A DNA stretch of 56,473 nucleotides from RZZS01 sp964498755 (GCA_964498755.1 CAZCIB010000013.1:1-56473); one strand, 5' to 3'. Positions 16,445 through 24,818 are shown, counted from the first letter of the stretch. Translations and numbers: made by a program. Notes: generated by a model not told the origin, from the sequence alone.

Positions 16445-16651
16445 CCCGGAATCTCGGAATCTCGGAATCTCAGAGCCTCAGAGTTCTGGAAACTTAAAAT
16501 ATCGTGTAAGAACGCTCGGGCATCCCTGCAGAAGCTGGCGGTTGATTTTCAGGAATTTCCGGATCCCAATCTTTATCGGCATGGACATTAAGCGTCTTTT
16601 CATGGACTCCAGGATTCCGAGATTCCGGGATTCCGAGATTCCAAGATTCGG
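16445..16651. repeat. Palindromic element with octamer arms, copy 2 (polymerase/TerB intergenic)
   Basis: The left arm is CGGAATCT-type octamers (16447-16474) and the right arm is GATTCCGA-type octamers (16612-16650). The core (about 16502-16605) aligns with copy 1: both have AACGCT-x-G-x-GCATCC, then GAA(A)GCTGG, and end AAG-x-GT-x-TTTTC. It occupies most of the 328 bp between the divergent polymerase and TerB-like genes, so it must lie in or next to their promoters. Confidence 0.85.
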
Positions 16652-16709
16652 ACTTGCCAGCACAGCCAAAGCCTCGCACAATGGCCATGCAGTTAAGAGG
16701 AGAGCAATT

Positions 16710-17183
16710 ATGCACACAGCCGAAGTCACGGAAAGCCGTTTTAACATGTGGCGCGCCGTATTCGCCATGGCGCACGCCGACGGGATCGTTACGGATGAAG
16801 AGGCGGAGTTCATGGATGAATACCTGAACAACGTTGATTTCACGGACGAGCAAAAGGCCGTTTTGCGCGCGGATATCAAGGACCCGCAAAATGTGGGCGA
16901 AATGTTTGCGCAAATCACCGAACAGTCCGACCGCAGCCAGTTCTTCTATTTCGCGCGGCTTCTGGCCTGGTGCGACGGGGATTTCGACGCGCAGGAACAG
17001 GAAATTCTCGATAAGATGAAAATCAGCCATGTCTCCGGCCTCGATATGGATCTGATTTCAAAGAGCGTTCGCGAATCTGCGGCTCTGGTCGCCGAGGACC
17101 TGAAAGAGCAGGGCAGCGCCTCTTTCAATTTCTGGGAAAAAATTAAATCTTACGAAGAAAACAAGGGCGATCAGACGGATTAG
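16710..17183 (+). CDS. TerB-like (tellurite-resistance domain) protein
   Basis: 157 residues from an ATG with AGGAG eight bases upstream; the open frame extends upstream through the repeat but is not used. It is all-helical with the TerB/DjlA-N pattern: FNMWRAVFAMAHADGIVTDEEAEFM near the N terminus and LLAWCDGDFDAQEQEILDKM later, the two acidic D-G-x-x-x-x-E-E motifs thought to bind metal. Single-domain TerB proteins are common in alphaproteobacteria, with roles in envelope stress suspected but not shown. No other ter genes are nearby. Confidence 0.75.
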   Translation: MHTAEVTESRFNMWRAVFAMAHADGIVTDEEAEFMDEYLNNVDFTDEQKAVLRADIKDPQNVGEMFAQITEQSDRSQFFYFARLLAWCDGDFDAQEQEILDKMKISHVSGLDMDLISKSVRESAALVAEDLKEQGSASFNFWEKIKSYEENKGDQTD

Positions 17184-17188
17184 CCGGT

Positions 17189-17746
17189 TCAACGAAACAC
17201 TTTCGTTCCGTTCAGATTAAACGCCGTCTGGCGCGCTTTCGGCGCGCGTTCGGGATTCACGGGATAGTCCCGCCCGTCGAATTTCAGGGCCACATTCCGC
17301 GTCTCGCTCCAGCGACCGTCAACGCGGATGATAATATCCTTCCAGCCGTTTGTCGTTTCATTGCTGACCACCATCGGCGGACGCACGGGCCGGACTTTTG
17401 AAACAGGGTCAAAGCGTTCCACGCCGGCGCGCATTACGTACATGGTGCAGCCGTGCAGCTCGCACCACGTCTGATAGGGCGCCTTCATGTGGACAAGCGC
17501 GTCGCGGCGGCCGTCGCCGTCCAGATCAATGCGCACGTAGTCGAAGCGGCTGTTGGCAGGTCCTGCGCCGCGCTCCATCATGGATTGCATGGAAGAAATC
17601 AAAACGTCATCGCTTAGATCCCGTACGCCGGCCCCGGGGATCGGAGTCAGGGGATCGACCGCAGGCGCGCCTTTATCGGAGCCGCCGCAGGCGGAGAGGA
17701 GGAGGCATGAGAGAACGGCAATAATTCCCGGCGTACAGTTCCGCAT
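17189..17746 (-). CDS. Putative lipoprotein with Asp-rich (FG-GAP-like) motif
   Basis: 185 residues. The N terminus is a lipoprotein signal with lipobox LLSAC (Cys near residue 20). The mature part contains YVRIDLDGDGRRDALVHM, an Asp-rich calcium-binding-type loop as in FG-GAP or dockerin-like repeats, and two Cys in WCELHGCTMYV that may form a disulfide. The C terminus is beta-rich. It is probably attached to the outer membrane. I do not recognise a specific family. It ends five bases from the convergent TerB-like gene. Confidence 0.65.
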   Translation of the reverse strand: MRNCTPGIIAVLSCLLLSACGGSDKGAPAVDPLTPIPGAGVRDLSDDVLISSMQSMMERGAGPANSRFDYVRIDLDGDGRRDALVHMKAPYQTWCELHGCTMYVMRAGVERFDPVSKVRPVRPPMVVSNETTNGWKDIIIRVDGRWSETRNVALKFDGRDYPVNPERAPKARQTAFNLNGTKVFR

Positions 17747-17878
17747 AAGGGCCCCAGAAGCTGAAAGCCATGCTTTCAGAAAATACAGTTACGTGTGCTC
17801 TATCAAAATATAATACAGGCAAGCATGCGCCTTCGAAAGGGTCTGCCAGACTCCATGCACATTTTTTCCGGGAAAAAC

Positions 17879-17907
17879 TGGACATTTCCGGTCCCGTATT
17901 TTATAAC
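17879..17907 (+). promoter_or_regulatory. Putative sigma-70-type promoter of phaZ
   Basis: TGGACA (17879-17884), a 17-base spacer and TATAAC (17902-17907) lie 52 bases before the phaZ ATG. Pattern match only. Confidence 0.45.
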
Positions 17908-17959
17908 AATGCCCATATAAAAATTCGAGAAATCGAATAAGTGTGTGTGAGGTAAAAAA

Positions 17960-19339
17960 ATGGCGCGCTATTCACTGCTCGACTTGCAGCTTATGAGCTG
18001 CAACGTCTGGGGCGGCATGGCGTCTGTTATGGCAGACGCCTTCATCACCGCCGAAAAATCCGTTAGTCAGTTTACGCACGGCGTAGACCCGGTGTCCATG
18101 TCAATGCGGATTGCTGCGGCCAATCTGACAATGACGGAAATGTTTCTGAGCACGTATCCGCGCCAGCCCTATAACCTGCCGGAGACGAAGATCAACGGCG
18201 AGACGGTCAAGGTGATGGAGGAATATGTCGACCACGCCGCGCCGTTTGGTCCGCTGCTGCATTTCAGGCGTGAAGGCGTCGCGCGCAATGACCCTAAAGT
18301 TCTGATCGTGCCGCCGCTCTCCGGCCATCATCCGACTTTTATCCGCGATGAAATCCGCGAATTTATCAGGGACAGCAAAGTCTTCGTTCCCGACTGGCAG
18401 GACGCGCAGGATATTCCTGAGAGCGATGGCAGGTTCGATCTCGATACGTACCGGGATGCGCTGATCCACTATATCAAAAATGTGACGGGGCCGGACGTGC
18501 ATATCGTCGCGATTTGCCAGTCAACGGTTCCGGTTTTGATGGCGGCCGGGAAAATGGCGGCGGAAGATCCGGATATGCAGCCGCTGAGCATGACGCTCAA
18601 GGCCGGGCCGATCGACGTGCGCCGCGCATCCGGCAAGGTGAGTGACGCTGCGGAAAACGCTTCTTTGAAGGATTTCGAGCGTTTTTATAAAATGCAGGTT
18701 TCGCCCTGGCGCGCCGGGGCCGGGCGCGAGGTGCATGCCGGGATTATGCAGCTGTTCGGGTTTTACGCCCTTAATCCCGAATTGTTGCCGAAAGACCTAT
18801 CCTCTGCGTGGCACGCCACGGTTGCCGGAGACTATGTGGCTCGCGACAAAAAACTTGCCCATAACAGAGATTTCAGGAGCACACTGGATTTAGCGTGGGA
18901 GTTCGTCTATCAGACGATGGGGGATGTCTTTATCGCGCCTAAATTGCCGGATGATCCCAATCTTCCAAAAATTACGAAACCTTTTGTTTTCACGGTTGAA
19001 GGGGAGACGGATTATATCTCGCCGCCCGGTCAGACAATCGCCGCGCATGCCATGCTTCCCGGCGTTCCGGACGCGCATAAAAGCCACCACCTTCAAAATG
19101 GGACCGGGCATTACGGCGTCTTTGCGGGCAGCAAATTTCGGGAGCAGATCGCGCCGCGCACGAAATGGATCATCCGCGAGGCCGCCAATGCGCAAGGCAT
19201 TGAATACGATTCCGTTCCCGCGGAAACGGAGCTGATCCCGGCGAAAAAATGGGACGGCAAGGTTCCGCCGCCGAAGGATCATCACATCCATGATCAACCC
19301 TTGCCGCCCGCCGTTTGCACGCCTTTGCCGTTGGCGTGA
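17960..19339 (+). CDS. phaZ: Intracellular polyhydroxyalkanoate depolymerase
   Basis: 459 residues, no signal peptide. It breaks down stored polyhydroxybutyrate granules to release 3-hydroxybutyrate units. The catalytic triad is that of PhaZ1-type enzymes, with Cys instead of Ser as nucleophile: C186 in VAICQSTVPVL, Asp in VEGETDYISPPGQT and His in GTGHYGVFAG. Other family landmarks are VPPLSGHHPTFIRD, VFVPDWQDA and the C-terminal KFREQIAPRTKWII. The start has GAGG in a usual position. No phaC or phasin gene lies in the window, so synthesis must be encoded elsewhere. Confidence 0.92.
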   Translation: MARYSLLDLQLMSCNVWGGMASVMADAFITAEKSVSQFTHGVDPVSMSMRIAAANLTMTEMFLSTYPRQPYNLPETKINGETVKVMEEYVDHAAPFGPLLHFRREGVARNDPKVLIVPPLSGHHPTFIRDEIREFIRDSKVFVPDWQDAQDIPESDGRFDLDTYRDALIHYIKNVTGPDVHIVAICQSTVPVLMAAGKMAAEDPDMQPLSMTLKAGPIDVRRASGKVSDAAENASLKDFERFYKMQVSPWRAGAGREVHAGIMQLFGFYALNPELLPKDLSSAWHATVAGDYVARDKKLAHNRDFRSTLDLAWEFVYQTMGDVFIAPKLPDDPNLPKITKPFVFTVEGETDYISPPGQTIAAHAMLPGVPDAHKSHHLQNGTGHYGVFAGSKFREQIAPRTKWIIREAANAQGIEYDSVPAETELIPAKKWDGKVPPPKDHHIHDQPLPPAVCTPLPLA

Positions 19340-19483
19340 TTTCAAGGGACGCATGGCTTTTACGTTTAAAGGATGCAAATTTATTATGCCGTCTAAAATC
19401 GTATTCTCCCGCTAAAAAAATCCTTCCCAAAATCCCTTTTTTCGTATTAGCATCCAAAGAAAAAACATACAGGGAGACTTACG

Positions 19484-20278
19484 ATGAAAAGCGTTATGGC
19501 GCGCGCCTTTGCGGCGGCTGTCCTTGCGACCGGCGTTTTGATGCCCAGCGCCGTTGACGCAAAGGAAACGGCCACTGAAATTGGAACGATTTATGTTGAT
19601 AAGGATATTGTTATCGGCGTCGACGTCTCCGGCACGATGGACGAGCTCGAGCTGGTTGAAACTGTTATGCCGGGCATCGTCGATCATTTTCTATCTGATG
19701 AGGCCGCATTCGGCTATCAATCCGGACAGTGCAACGCGTTGACCATGGTTTATTATGCTGCTGAGGCCTATATCGCGCCGACGATCATTGTTTGCAGCGT
19801 TGACGACGCAAAGCGCGTGGAAGAGTCGTTCGTCCGGCGGACGGGTTATAACGCGCGGTGGGGCGTAGACCTTAGCAATGGTTTCAGCCTGAACAGCCAG
19901 ACAACCACGGTTTCTGAGGGCCTCAGGGCCGCCGGAATCGTGTTCGCCGATCGTGACGGCGAGCGTAAGATTGAGTCGAATGAAAGGGTCGTGATACTGA
20001 CCGGGGATGAATTTCTTGAATGGGATCAAATTCCCGCGCTCGAACAAGCCGCCGAGTTGACAGTCGGGCATGGCGCGCGCATCTGTGCTATGCCGCTAGA
20101 GGAAAACGGCATTCTCGCCAATCGGCTGGAAATTCTTGCGACGGAACAGATGGTCATTGTGGAAGGGGATGGCGTGAGCTACCCCGTGATTGTGCGCCCT
20201 TGTCAGGCGCAGCGCGCCGGGGGACCGGATGACGTGCGCGACGGACTGGCCAGTTTTCTGCGTACGCCGGGAACATAA
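19484..20278 (+). CDS. Secreted vWA-like protein, paralogue 1
   Basis: 264 residues with signal peptide ending SAVDA. The exported part starts with a strand and DVSGTMDE, close to the D-x-S-x-S metal site of von Willebrand A domains, and then SGQCNALTMVYYA, a TVSEGLRAAGIVF helix and RVVILTGDEF. This pattern resembles DUF1194-type secreted vWA proteins of alphaproteobacteria. Four Cys (SGQCN, IVCSV, RICAM, RPCQA) match those in paralogue 3 and probably form two disulfides. The leader TACAGGGAG … TTACGATG is shared with paralogue 2. The binding partner is unknown. Confidence 0.7.
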   Translation: MKSVMARAFAAAVLATGVLMPSAVDAKETATEIGTIYVDKDIVIGVDVSGTMDELELVETVMPGIVDHFLSDEAAFGYQSGQCNALTMVYYAAEAYIAPTIIVCSVDDAKRVEESFVRRTGYNARWGVDLSNGFSLNSQTTTVSEGLRAAGIVFADRDGERKIESNERVVILTGDEFLEWDQIPALEQAAELTVGHGARICAMPLEENGILANRLEILATEQMVIVEGDGVSYPVIVRPCQAQRAGGPDDVRDGLASFLRTPGT

Positions 20279-20366
20279 TCGCGCTTCGGAAACGCTTTAA
20301 AAAAGACTCCCTCTGTCCGTATTGCCGCGCTAGTATTTCAAAAAAAATTATACAGGGAGTTTTACG

Positions 20367-21149
20367 ATGCTGTCTTCATTTACGCGAGCTGCGGTCGCCG
20401 CAGCTGTGGCGATAAGTTTTTCCGGCGACGTCGCTGCGGAACAACACGGCGATCAACAGCTATACCGTAGTTTTAACGTCGTCGCGCTGGATTTTTCACC
20501 TTCGGTACAGGCGGATGGGCGCGAGCAAATGCGCCGTGCGGTTTTGTCTTTTTTCGGTTCGGAAGACTGGCATGCGCTTCGCTCCGGCGGTGAATGCAAT
20601 CTTGTCAGGATCATCCCATTTGCTGGCGACGCCGCGAAACGTTCTCTGACCCATGAAATCTGCGCGCCCGAAGATGTAAAATCGCTTGCAGATAACTGGA
20701 TTGAGCGGATTGAAGGGCCGGATCAGTCGCGTAAAAAAGTTATCTGGCTCAACAATGGAGAAAGACTGGCCAGCACAACGCAGCCTTCATCCGCGCTGGA
20801 AGAGGCGCATCGCGTTTTTGAGATGTCCCGGAAAAATGGGTTAGTTGCGGGTCAATACAAGCTTGCGATCATAAGCGATCAACTTCCGGACGGGGACGCG
20901 CAAGAAGCCAGAGACGCCGCGCGAGATCTGGTGCAGGATTACGGGACGAGAATTTCGGTCGCCGCCCTGCCGACGACAACTTATGATCCGGAGTCGTACT
21001 GGTCGATTATTCAGGCCGAAGGGGAAATAACCGAGCAAACGGTTTTCGGGACGCCAAGCTATGTGCCCGCCGGCGTTTTGCGCGAAGCTCTGAATGTCGA
21101 TGAAATAACGCAAGGTCTTAACAAAGCCTTCGCGGGCTATGGCATGTAA
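20367..21149 (+). CDS. Secreted vWA-like protein, paralogue 2
   Basis: 260 residues, signal peptide ending DVAAE. The metal-site region reads ALDFSPSVQ (D-x-S-x-S complete), followed by GGECNLVRIIPFA and HEICAPED, equivalent to the first Cys pair of the paralogues. The second pair is missing. A helix SALEEAHRVFEMSRK and a strand YKLAIISDQLPD take the place of the T-x-G-D region. The upstream 60 bases resemble those of paralogue 1, including TACAGGGAG before the start, consistent with gene-plus-leader duplication. It is the most diverged of the three. Confidence 0.65.
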   Translation: MLSSFTRAAVAAAVAISFSGDVAAEQHGDQQLYRSFNVVALDFSPSVQADGREQMRRAVLSFFGSEDWHALRSGGECNLVRIIPFAGDAAKRSLTHEICAPEDVKSLADNWIERIEGPDQSRKKVIWLNNGERLASTTQPSSALEEAHRVFEMSRKNGLVAGQYKLAIISDQLPDGDAQEARDAARDLVQDYGTRISVAALPTTTYDPESYWSIIQAEGEITEQTVFGTPSYVPAGVLREALNVDEITQGLNKAFAGYGM

Positions 21150-21172
21150 TTTTTAATGTGTGGGAGGTTAAA

Positions 21173-22027
21173 ATGAAAAACGCTTTTAAAATGACTGCGG
21201 CGGGCGCTGGGGCGCTGGCATTTGGTCTCGTTTCGGCTTCCGATATAACTGCGGCGGAGCCGGATGGGATTCATGATGACAGGGTGGTCAAGCACGTTAT
21301 TATTCTGGCCGATGTTTCGTCTTCACTGACAGATGAATACGATCATGCCAGAGAGGGATTTCGTGATTATCTGGAAAATGAGGCCGAGCTGGATTTCAAC
21401 AGCGGGAATTGTATCGCCTTTACGTTTGTGCATTTTGCTCTTGGCCGGCATGTCAGCGATACGCAGATTGCATGCAATGCTGATATGGGCAAAGGCGGCG
21501 ATGGTAAAAAAGTCCTGGATATGTATATGGACAGGGAAGTTATAAGTCCGGGGCCAGTAGGAGACTACGATGACATGGGCTACAACGCTGTAAAACAGAT
21601 ACGTCTTCTCCATGGCGAAAATGAAGTAGTAACCCTGACAGACGGCACCTACGTTTACAATGCGATGTTGGAAGCCGAGAAGGTTTTCAAAGCCAATGCG
21701 GACAGGGCCGCTTCGGAGAGTAGGACGGTTGTGCTGATCGGCGACTGGATTGACTACAGGGACCACACGAACGCTGAGGACCTGACGCGTAAACTGGCGG
21801 AAAACTTTGGCGCGCGGGTCTGCCCGATATCCGTGCACGCCCCTGGAACGACCGCGCCGGAATATCATTACGTTGCGACGCCGGAACATATTGAATCCAA
21901 CGTCAAAGTTGATTTTGGCGGAAAGGAATATCCCCTGACCGTAAGCCCCTGTCCCGTTCAGGAAGCGAGAACGCCGGAGGATATCGGCGTCGCAATTTCC
22001 GCCGCTATTAGCGGAATGCGTTTTTAA
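21173..22027 (+). CDS. Secreted vWA-like protein, paralogue 3
   Basis: 284 residues from the ATG at 21173, which has GGGAGG seven bases upstream (a codon at 21158 is also in frame but would remove that signal). Signal peptide, then HVIILADVSSSLTDE, a complete D-x-S-x-S metal site. It has SGNCIAFTFVHFALG, IACNAD, a VYNAMLEAEKVF helix, TVVLIGDWIDY, VCPISVH and SPCPVQE, so the four Cys of paralogue 1 are conserved. It follows paralogue 2 by 23 bases and is probably co-transcribed. Together the three form a small exported vWA family of unknown role. Confidence 0.7.
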   Translation: MKNAFKMTAAGAGALAFGLVSASDITAAEPDGIHDDRVVKHVIILADVSSSLTDEYDHAREGFRDYLENEAELDFNSGNCIAFTFVHFALGRHVSDTQIACNADMGKGGDGKKVLDMYMDREVISPGPVGDYDDMGYNAVKQIRLLHGENEVVTLTDGTYVYNAMLEAEKVFKANADRAASESRTVVLIGDWIDYRDHTNAEDLTRKLAENFGARVCPISVHAPGTTAPEYHYVATPEHIESNVKVDFGGKEYPLTVSPCPVQEARTPEDIGVAISAAISGMRF

Positions 22028-22089
22028 TGGCGGAGCAATGGGGAGAATGTTCGAACCGGCCCGCCTTCGTCCTGACGGACTAAGGCGCG

Positions 22090-22165
22090 GCATCCGTTTC
22101 GCAAGCTACAGACGCTAATCGCGCTGTAGCTACATTTTGCCAAAGGCAAAATGAGCGAAAGCGGA
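22090..22165. repeat. Nested inverted repeat beside tRNA-Ser
   Basis: An outer pair GCATCCGTTTCGC / GCGAAAGCGGATGG encloses GCTACAG … CTGTAGC and a perfect hairpin CATTTTGCC AAA GGCAAAATG (22133-22153). It lies immediately downstream of the tRNA 3' end (minus strand), so it may aid termination or processing, although no strong T run follows. Confidence 0.6.
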
Positions 22166-22255
22166 TGGCGGAGGAGGAGGGATTCGAACCCTCGATAGAG
22201 TTGCCCCTATACCGGTTTTCGAGACCAGCGCATTCAACCACTCTGCCACTCCTCC
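22166..22255 (-). tRNA. tRNA-Ser (anticodon CGA)
   Basis: 90 nt with encoded CCA. The acceptor stem GGAGGAG (5') pairs with CTCCTCC before the discriminator and CCA. The D-arm reads GGCAGAGTGGTTGAATGCGC, the anticodon arm TGGTCTCGAAAACC has CGA, there is a long serine-type variable arm, and the T-arm has GGTTCGAATCC. It reads UCG codons. The 5' 23 bases are duplicated 89 bp upstream. Confidence 0.95.
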
Positions 22256-22323
22256 GGACTATATCAAGCTATCATGAAAAGCGGTTGAATGGTTTTTAAA
22301 AAACGGAACCCAGCGTCCTTTGG

Positions 22324-22346
22324 CAACCACTCTGCCACTCCTCCGG
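22324..22346 (-). repeat. Duplicate of the 5' end of tRNA-Ser
   Basis: 23 bases identical to 22235-22257 (the first 21 bases of the tRNA plus two upstream bases). No downstream arms follow, so it is not a functional tRNA. It could be a recombination scar or the trace of an integration event. Confidence 0.75.
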
Positions 22347-22384
22347 CTCGAAGCTAACAGTTATAATAGAGCCGCGCCGCGTTT

Positions 22385-23290
22385 TCAAGCAACGCTTTCC
22401 ATGCGCCGGAATCCTTCCCGCCCGTAAAAGAACCCGTTCGCATGCGGCGTATCCGGCCAGAGCATGCGCAGGCGCGTCTCGGCGCAGGCCGGATCTTCGC
22501 CGCCGTCCAGAACGGCGCGAAAAATTTTTGCGACCTCTATCATATTGCATGTATGCGGCGAGAGCCGGAAAGAACGGATGCCGCAGGCCTGCAATGCGCT
22601 GAGTTCGTGGATCATGTTCAGGCAGGGATGCGAGAGCGTCTGGATGCCGTTAATCGTCAGGAAATCCTGTCCGTCCAGCGTTTTGAGGCTTAAGCCGTCC
22701 GGATCGTTCTCGCAGGCGTAGCGGCAGTTGTCGCGGCGCCGGTCCGCAGCGCGGGCGTGATAGCATCGCCCTGACAGCGCGAGCGGAACGCGCCCGAATA
22801 CAATCGTTTCGAGCGTGACGTCCAAATCCTGCGCGGCTCCGCCGAGCGCGGCCAGAACATCCTGCGGAAGCTCCGGGGGCAGGGTAAAGTACGTCGCGCC
22901 TCTCTTCGTCAGGAACGCCAGCGTATCCTCGTTATAAACATTGACGAACGGGCCGATGCGATGCGGGCTGCCGGAGAGAATATGGAGGGCGGCGAGATCG
23001 TTGGCCTCGATCTCGCGATCCTTCTCTTTTAATGTCTTTTGCAAATGCGCGCGGTCCTTCGGCGTGGTGATCGCGGCGAGGCTTGAGAGAATGACTTTTT
23101 TGCCCGCTGCCTCGAGGCGCGCGACAACTTCCGGAATAAACGGCGCGAAGAACGGCGCGCGCTTTGCGCAGATCGTCTCACCGAGATAGACGGCGTCAAC
23201 CGGGGCTTCGTCTGCGATTTGAAAGTAAAAATCCTTCAGCTTTTCCGCAGGCCAGTGAAACAGAACGGGGCCGAGGGTTAAGTCAGGCAT
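22385..23290 (-). CDS. ubiV: U32-family protein UbiV, O2-independent ubiquinone synthesis
   Basis: About 301 residues. With UbiU it forms a [4Fe-4S] heterodimer needed for the oxygen-independent ring hydroxylations of ubiquinone. It has GPVLFHWPAEKL at the start, YLGETICAKRAPF (first Cys) and the cluster motif SGRCYHARAADRRRDNCRYAC, which supplies the other three Cys in the C-x12-C-x3-C spacing of UbiV. It ends FFYGREGFRRM. ATG 23290 is preferred because GGAG lies just upstream; 23302, which overlaps ubiU by ten bases, is also possible. Last gene of ubiT-ubiU-ubiV. Confidence 0.92.
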   Translation of the reverse strand: MPDLTLGPVLFHWPAEKLKDFYFQIADEAPVDAVYLGETICAKRAPFFAPFIPEVVARLEAAGKKVILSSLAAITTPKDRAHLQKTLKEKDREIEANDLAALHILSGSPHRIGPFVNVYNEDTLAFLTKRGATYFTLPPELPQDVLAALGGAAQDLDVTLETIVFGRVPLALSGRCYHARAADRRRDNCRYACENDPDGLSLKTLDGQDFLTINGIQTLSHPCLNMIHELSALQACGIRSFRLSPHTCNMIEVAKIFRAVLDGGEDPACAETRLRMLWPDTPHANGFFYGREGFRRMESVA

Positions 23291-23292
23291 GG

Positions 23293-24306
23293 CTATCTCC
23301 ATTTCTTTCCGGCGTAGGCGCCTTGCGTTTCGCGGCCGCCTTCGGTAAGCGCGATCAGGCTTTCAAGGTCTGGCTCGCGTCCGTCCATACAGGCGTCCAC
23401 CGCCGCCCGGAAGGCCGAGACGACCGCGCGGACATAGGCGCGCGAGCGCTGCCGTCCCTCGATTTTCAGGGCCGTAACCCCGGCGCGCATCAACTCGGGC
23501 AGTAAATGCGTCAGATTAAGACTGACCGGTTCTTCAAAAGCGTAATACGCGTCTCGGTCTTTCGTGAGGTAACGCCCTTTGCAGATCGTCGGATAGCCCG
23601 CGTTTTCCTCGCAGCCGAAGCAATCGATCGTAAAGCCGCCGAGTTTGGTCGCGAGACTCCCGTCCCTGCGTTCTTCATAGCGCACGTGACTGGCGGGCGA
23701 GCACACGCCGTCCATATTCGTCGATTGCCCGGTGGCGTAGGATGAGAGCGCGCAGCGTCCCTCCATCATCATGCCGATATTGCCGAAGATAAACGCCTCG
23801 ATTTCGCAGGGGATCTGTTTGTGAATGGAGCTGATTTCCTCGACCGTCAGGATGCGCGGCAAAACGACGCGTTTGATCCCGAAGGCCTCGCAGCAATAGA
23901 TTATGGCTTCCGGCGTCGAGGCCCCGGCCTGTACCGAGAGATGCAGACGCTGCTCCGGGTGGCGCGTGGCGGCGTAATGCGCAAGGCCGATATCGGCGAG
24001 GATAAGCGCGTCTGCGCCCGCCTTGACGCCTGCGTCTACGGCGTCTTTCCAGTCCTGCATTCTTCCTGCGGGCGGGAAGGAATTGACGGCGAGCAGGGCC
24101 TTCGCGCCGCGTTCATGCGCGTAGGCAACGCAGAGGCGCAGCTCTTCAGGCGTGAAGTTGAGGCCCGGGAAATTGCGCGCGTTCGTCGGTCCGCGCAGCC
24201 CGCAATAAACCGCGTCCGCCCCGGCGTCCACGGCCGTGCGCAGTCCCGCGGGTGTACCCGCCGGGCAAACGAGCTCGGGCTTTGTCAGCGTGTTTTCTCC
24301 GCTCAT
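23293..24306 (-). CDS. ubiU: U32-family protein UbiU, O2-independent ubiquinone synthesis
   Basis: 337 residues, partner of UbiV. U32 signature features are ELVCPAGTPAGLRTAVDAGADAVYCG, ARNFPGLNF, FIFGNIGMMMEGRCALSSYATG, NMDGVCSP, and FTIDCFGCEENAGYPTICKGRYL, which hold the cysteines for the iron-sulfur cluster. It ends in LKIEGRQRSRAYVR, the U32 C-terminal block. Length and order are as expected. It overlaps ubiT by four bases, so the genes are translationally coupled. Confidence 0.93.
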   Translation of the reverse strand: MSGENTLTKPELVCPAGTPAGLRTAVDAGADAVYCGLRGPTNARNFPGLNFTPEELRLCVAYAHERGAKALLAVNSFPPAGRMQDWKDAVDAGVKAGADALILADIGLAHYAATRHPEQRLHLSVQAGASTPEAIIYCCEAFGIKRVVLPRILTVEEISSIHKQIPCEIEAFIFGNIGMMMEGRCALSSYATGQSTNMDGVCSPASHVRYEERRDGSLATKLGGFTIDCFGCEENAGYPTICKGRYLTKDRDAYYAFEEPVSLNLTHLLPELMRAGVTALKIEGRQRSRAYVRAVVSAFRAAVDACMDGREPDLESLIALTEGGRETQGAYAGKKWR

Positions 24307-24818
24307 GCCGAAGCCTTTCTTACTCCGTGTAAAAGCGCGAGCATACGGTGAAGGGCCGGGCTGAGCGGGCCCGCATCGTCCGCAATGCTTTTCGCAAGCG
24401 AGCTATCCATATCATCGATCGCGTTGCGCAGAGCCACAACCGATTCCGTGTCACCCTCGATTTTCAGGTCGCGCGAGAAAAATAGCGCGTCGCTATCGCT
24501 CTCCCCGTCGATCAGGGCAAGCAAAGTCAAAAAACTGCCCGTAATTTTCGCGTCATGCTTCGGAGGCGCGCCGCGGCGGAACGCGCGAAGGTCCGGATTG
24601 ACGGGGCAGGGGCTTAAAACCATAACCCATGGCAGATTAACCGGGTCGATCAGGACGGCTTTATTTGCGCCCGCGCCTATGCGCTCGAATATCTCCGGAT
24701 GGTTTTGCGCTGTGCGGCGCACGATTTTTTTAAGCAGCGGATTAAGCGCAAACGCCGGGACGGGCGCGAGCGCGTAGCGGGGAAGCCTTTTTATCTTGTT
24801 TTTCAGGGAAGCATGCAT
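24303..24818 (-). CDS. ubiT: SCP2-domain lipid-binding protein UbiT
   Basis: 171 residues. UbiT binds isoprenoid quinone intermediates through an SCP2 domain and is required with UbiUV for anaerobic ubiquinone synthesis. The hydrophobic VNLPWVMVLSP and the later GSFLTLLALIDGESDSDALFFSRDLKIEGDTESVVALRNAIDDM are the SCP2 landmarks. First gene of the operon, 41 bases from the glnD end; coupling to ubiU by ATGA overlap. Confidence 0.88.
   Translation of the reverse strand: MHASLKNKIKRLPRYALAPVPAFALNPLLKKIVRRTAQNHPEIFERIGAGANKAVLIDPVNLPWVMVLSPCPVNPDLRAFRRGAPPKHDAKITGSFLTLLALIDGESDSDALFFSRDLKIEGDTESVVALRNAIDDMDSSLAKSIADDAGPLSPALHRMLALLHGVRKASA

Noticed and set aside
15188..16651. CRISPR array
   Set aside because: The short units are contiguous with no spacers, and arms are inverted to each other.
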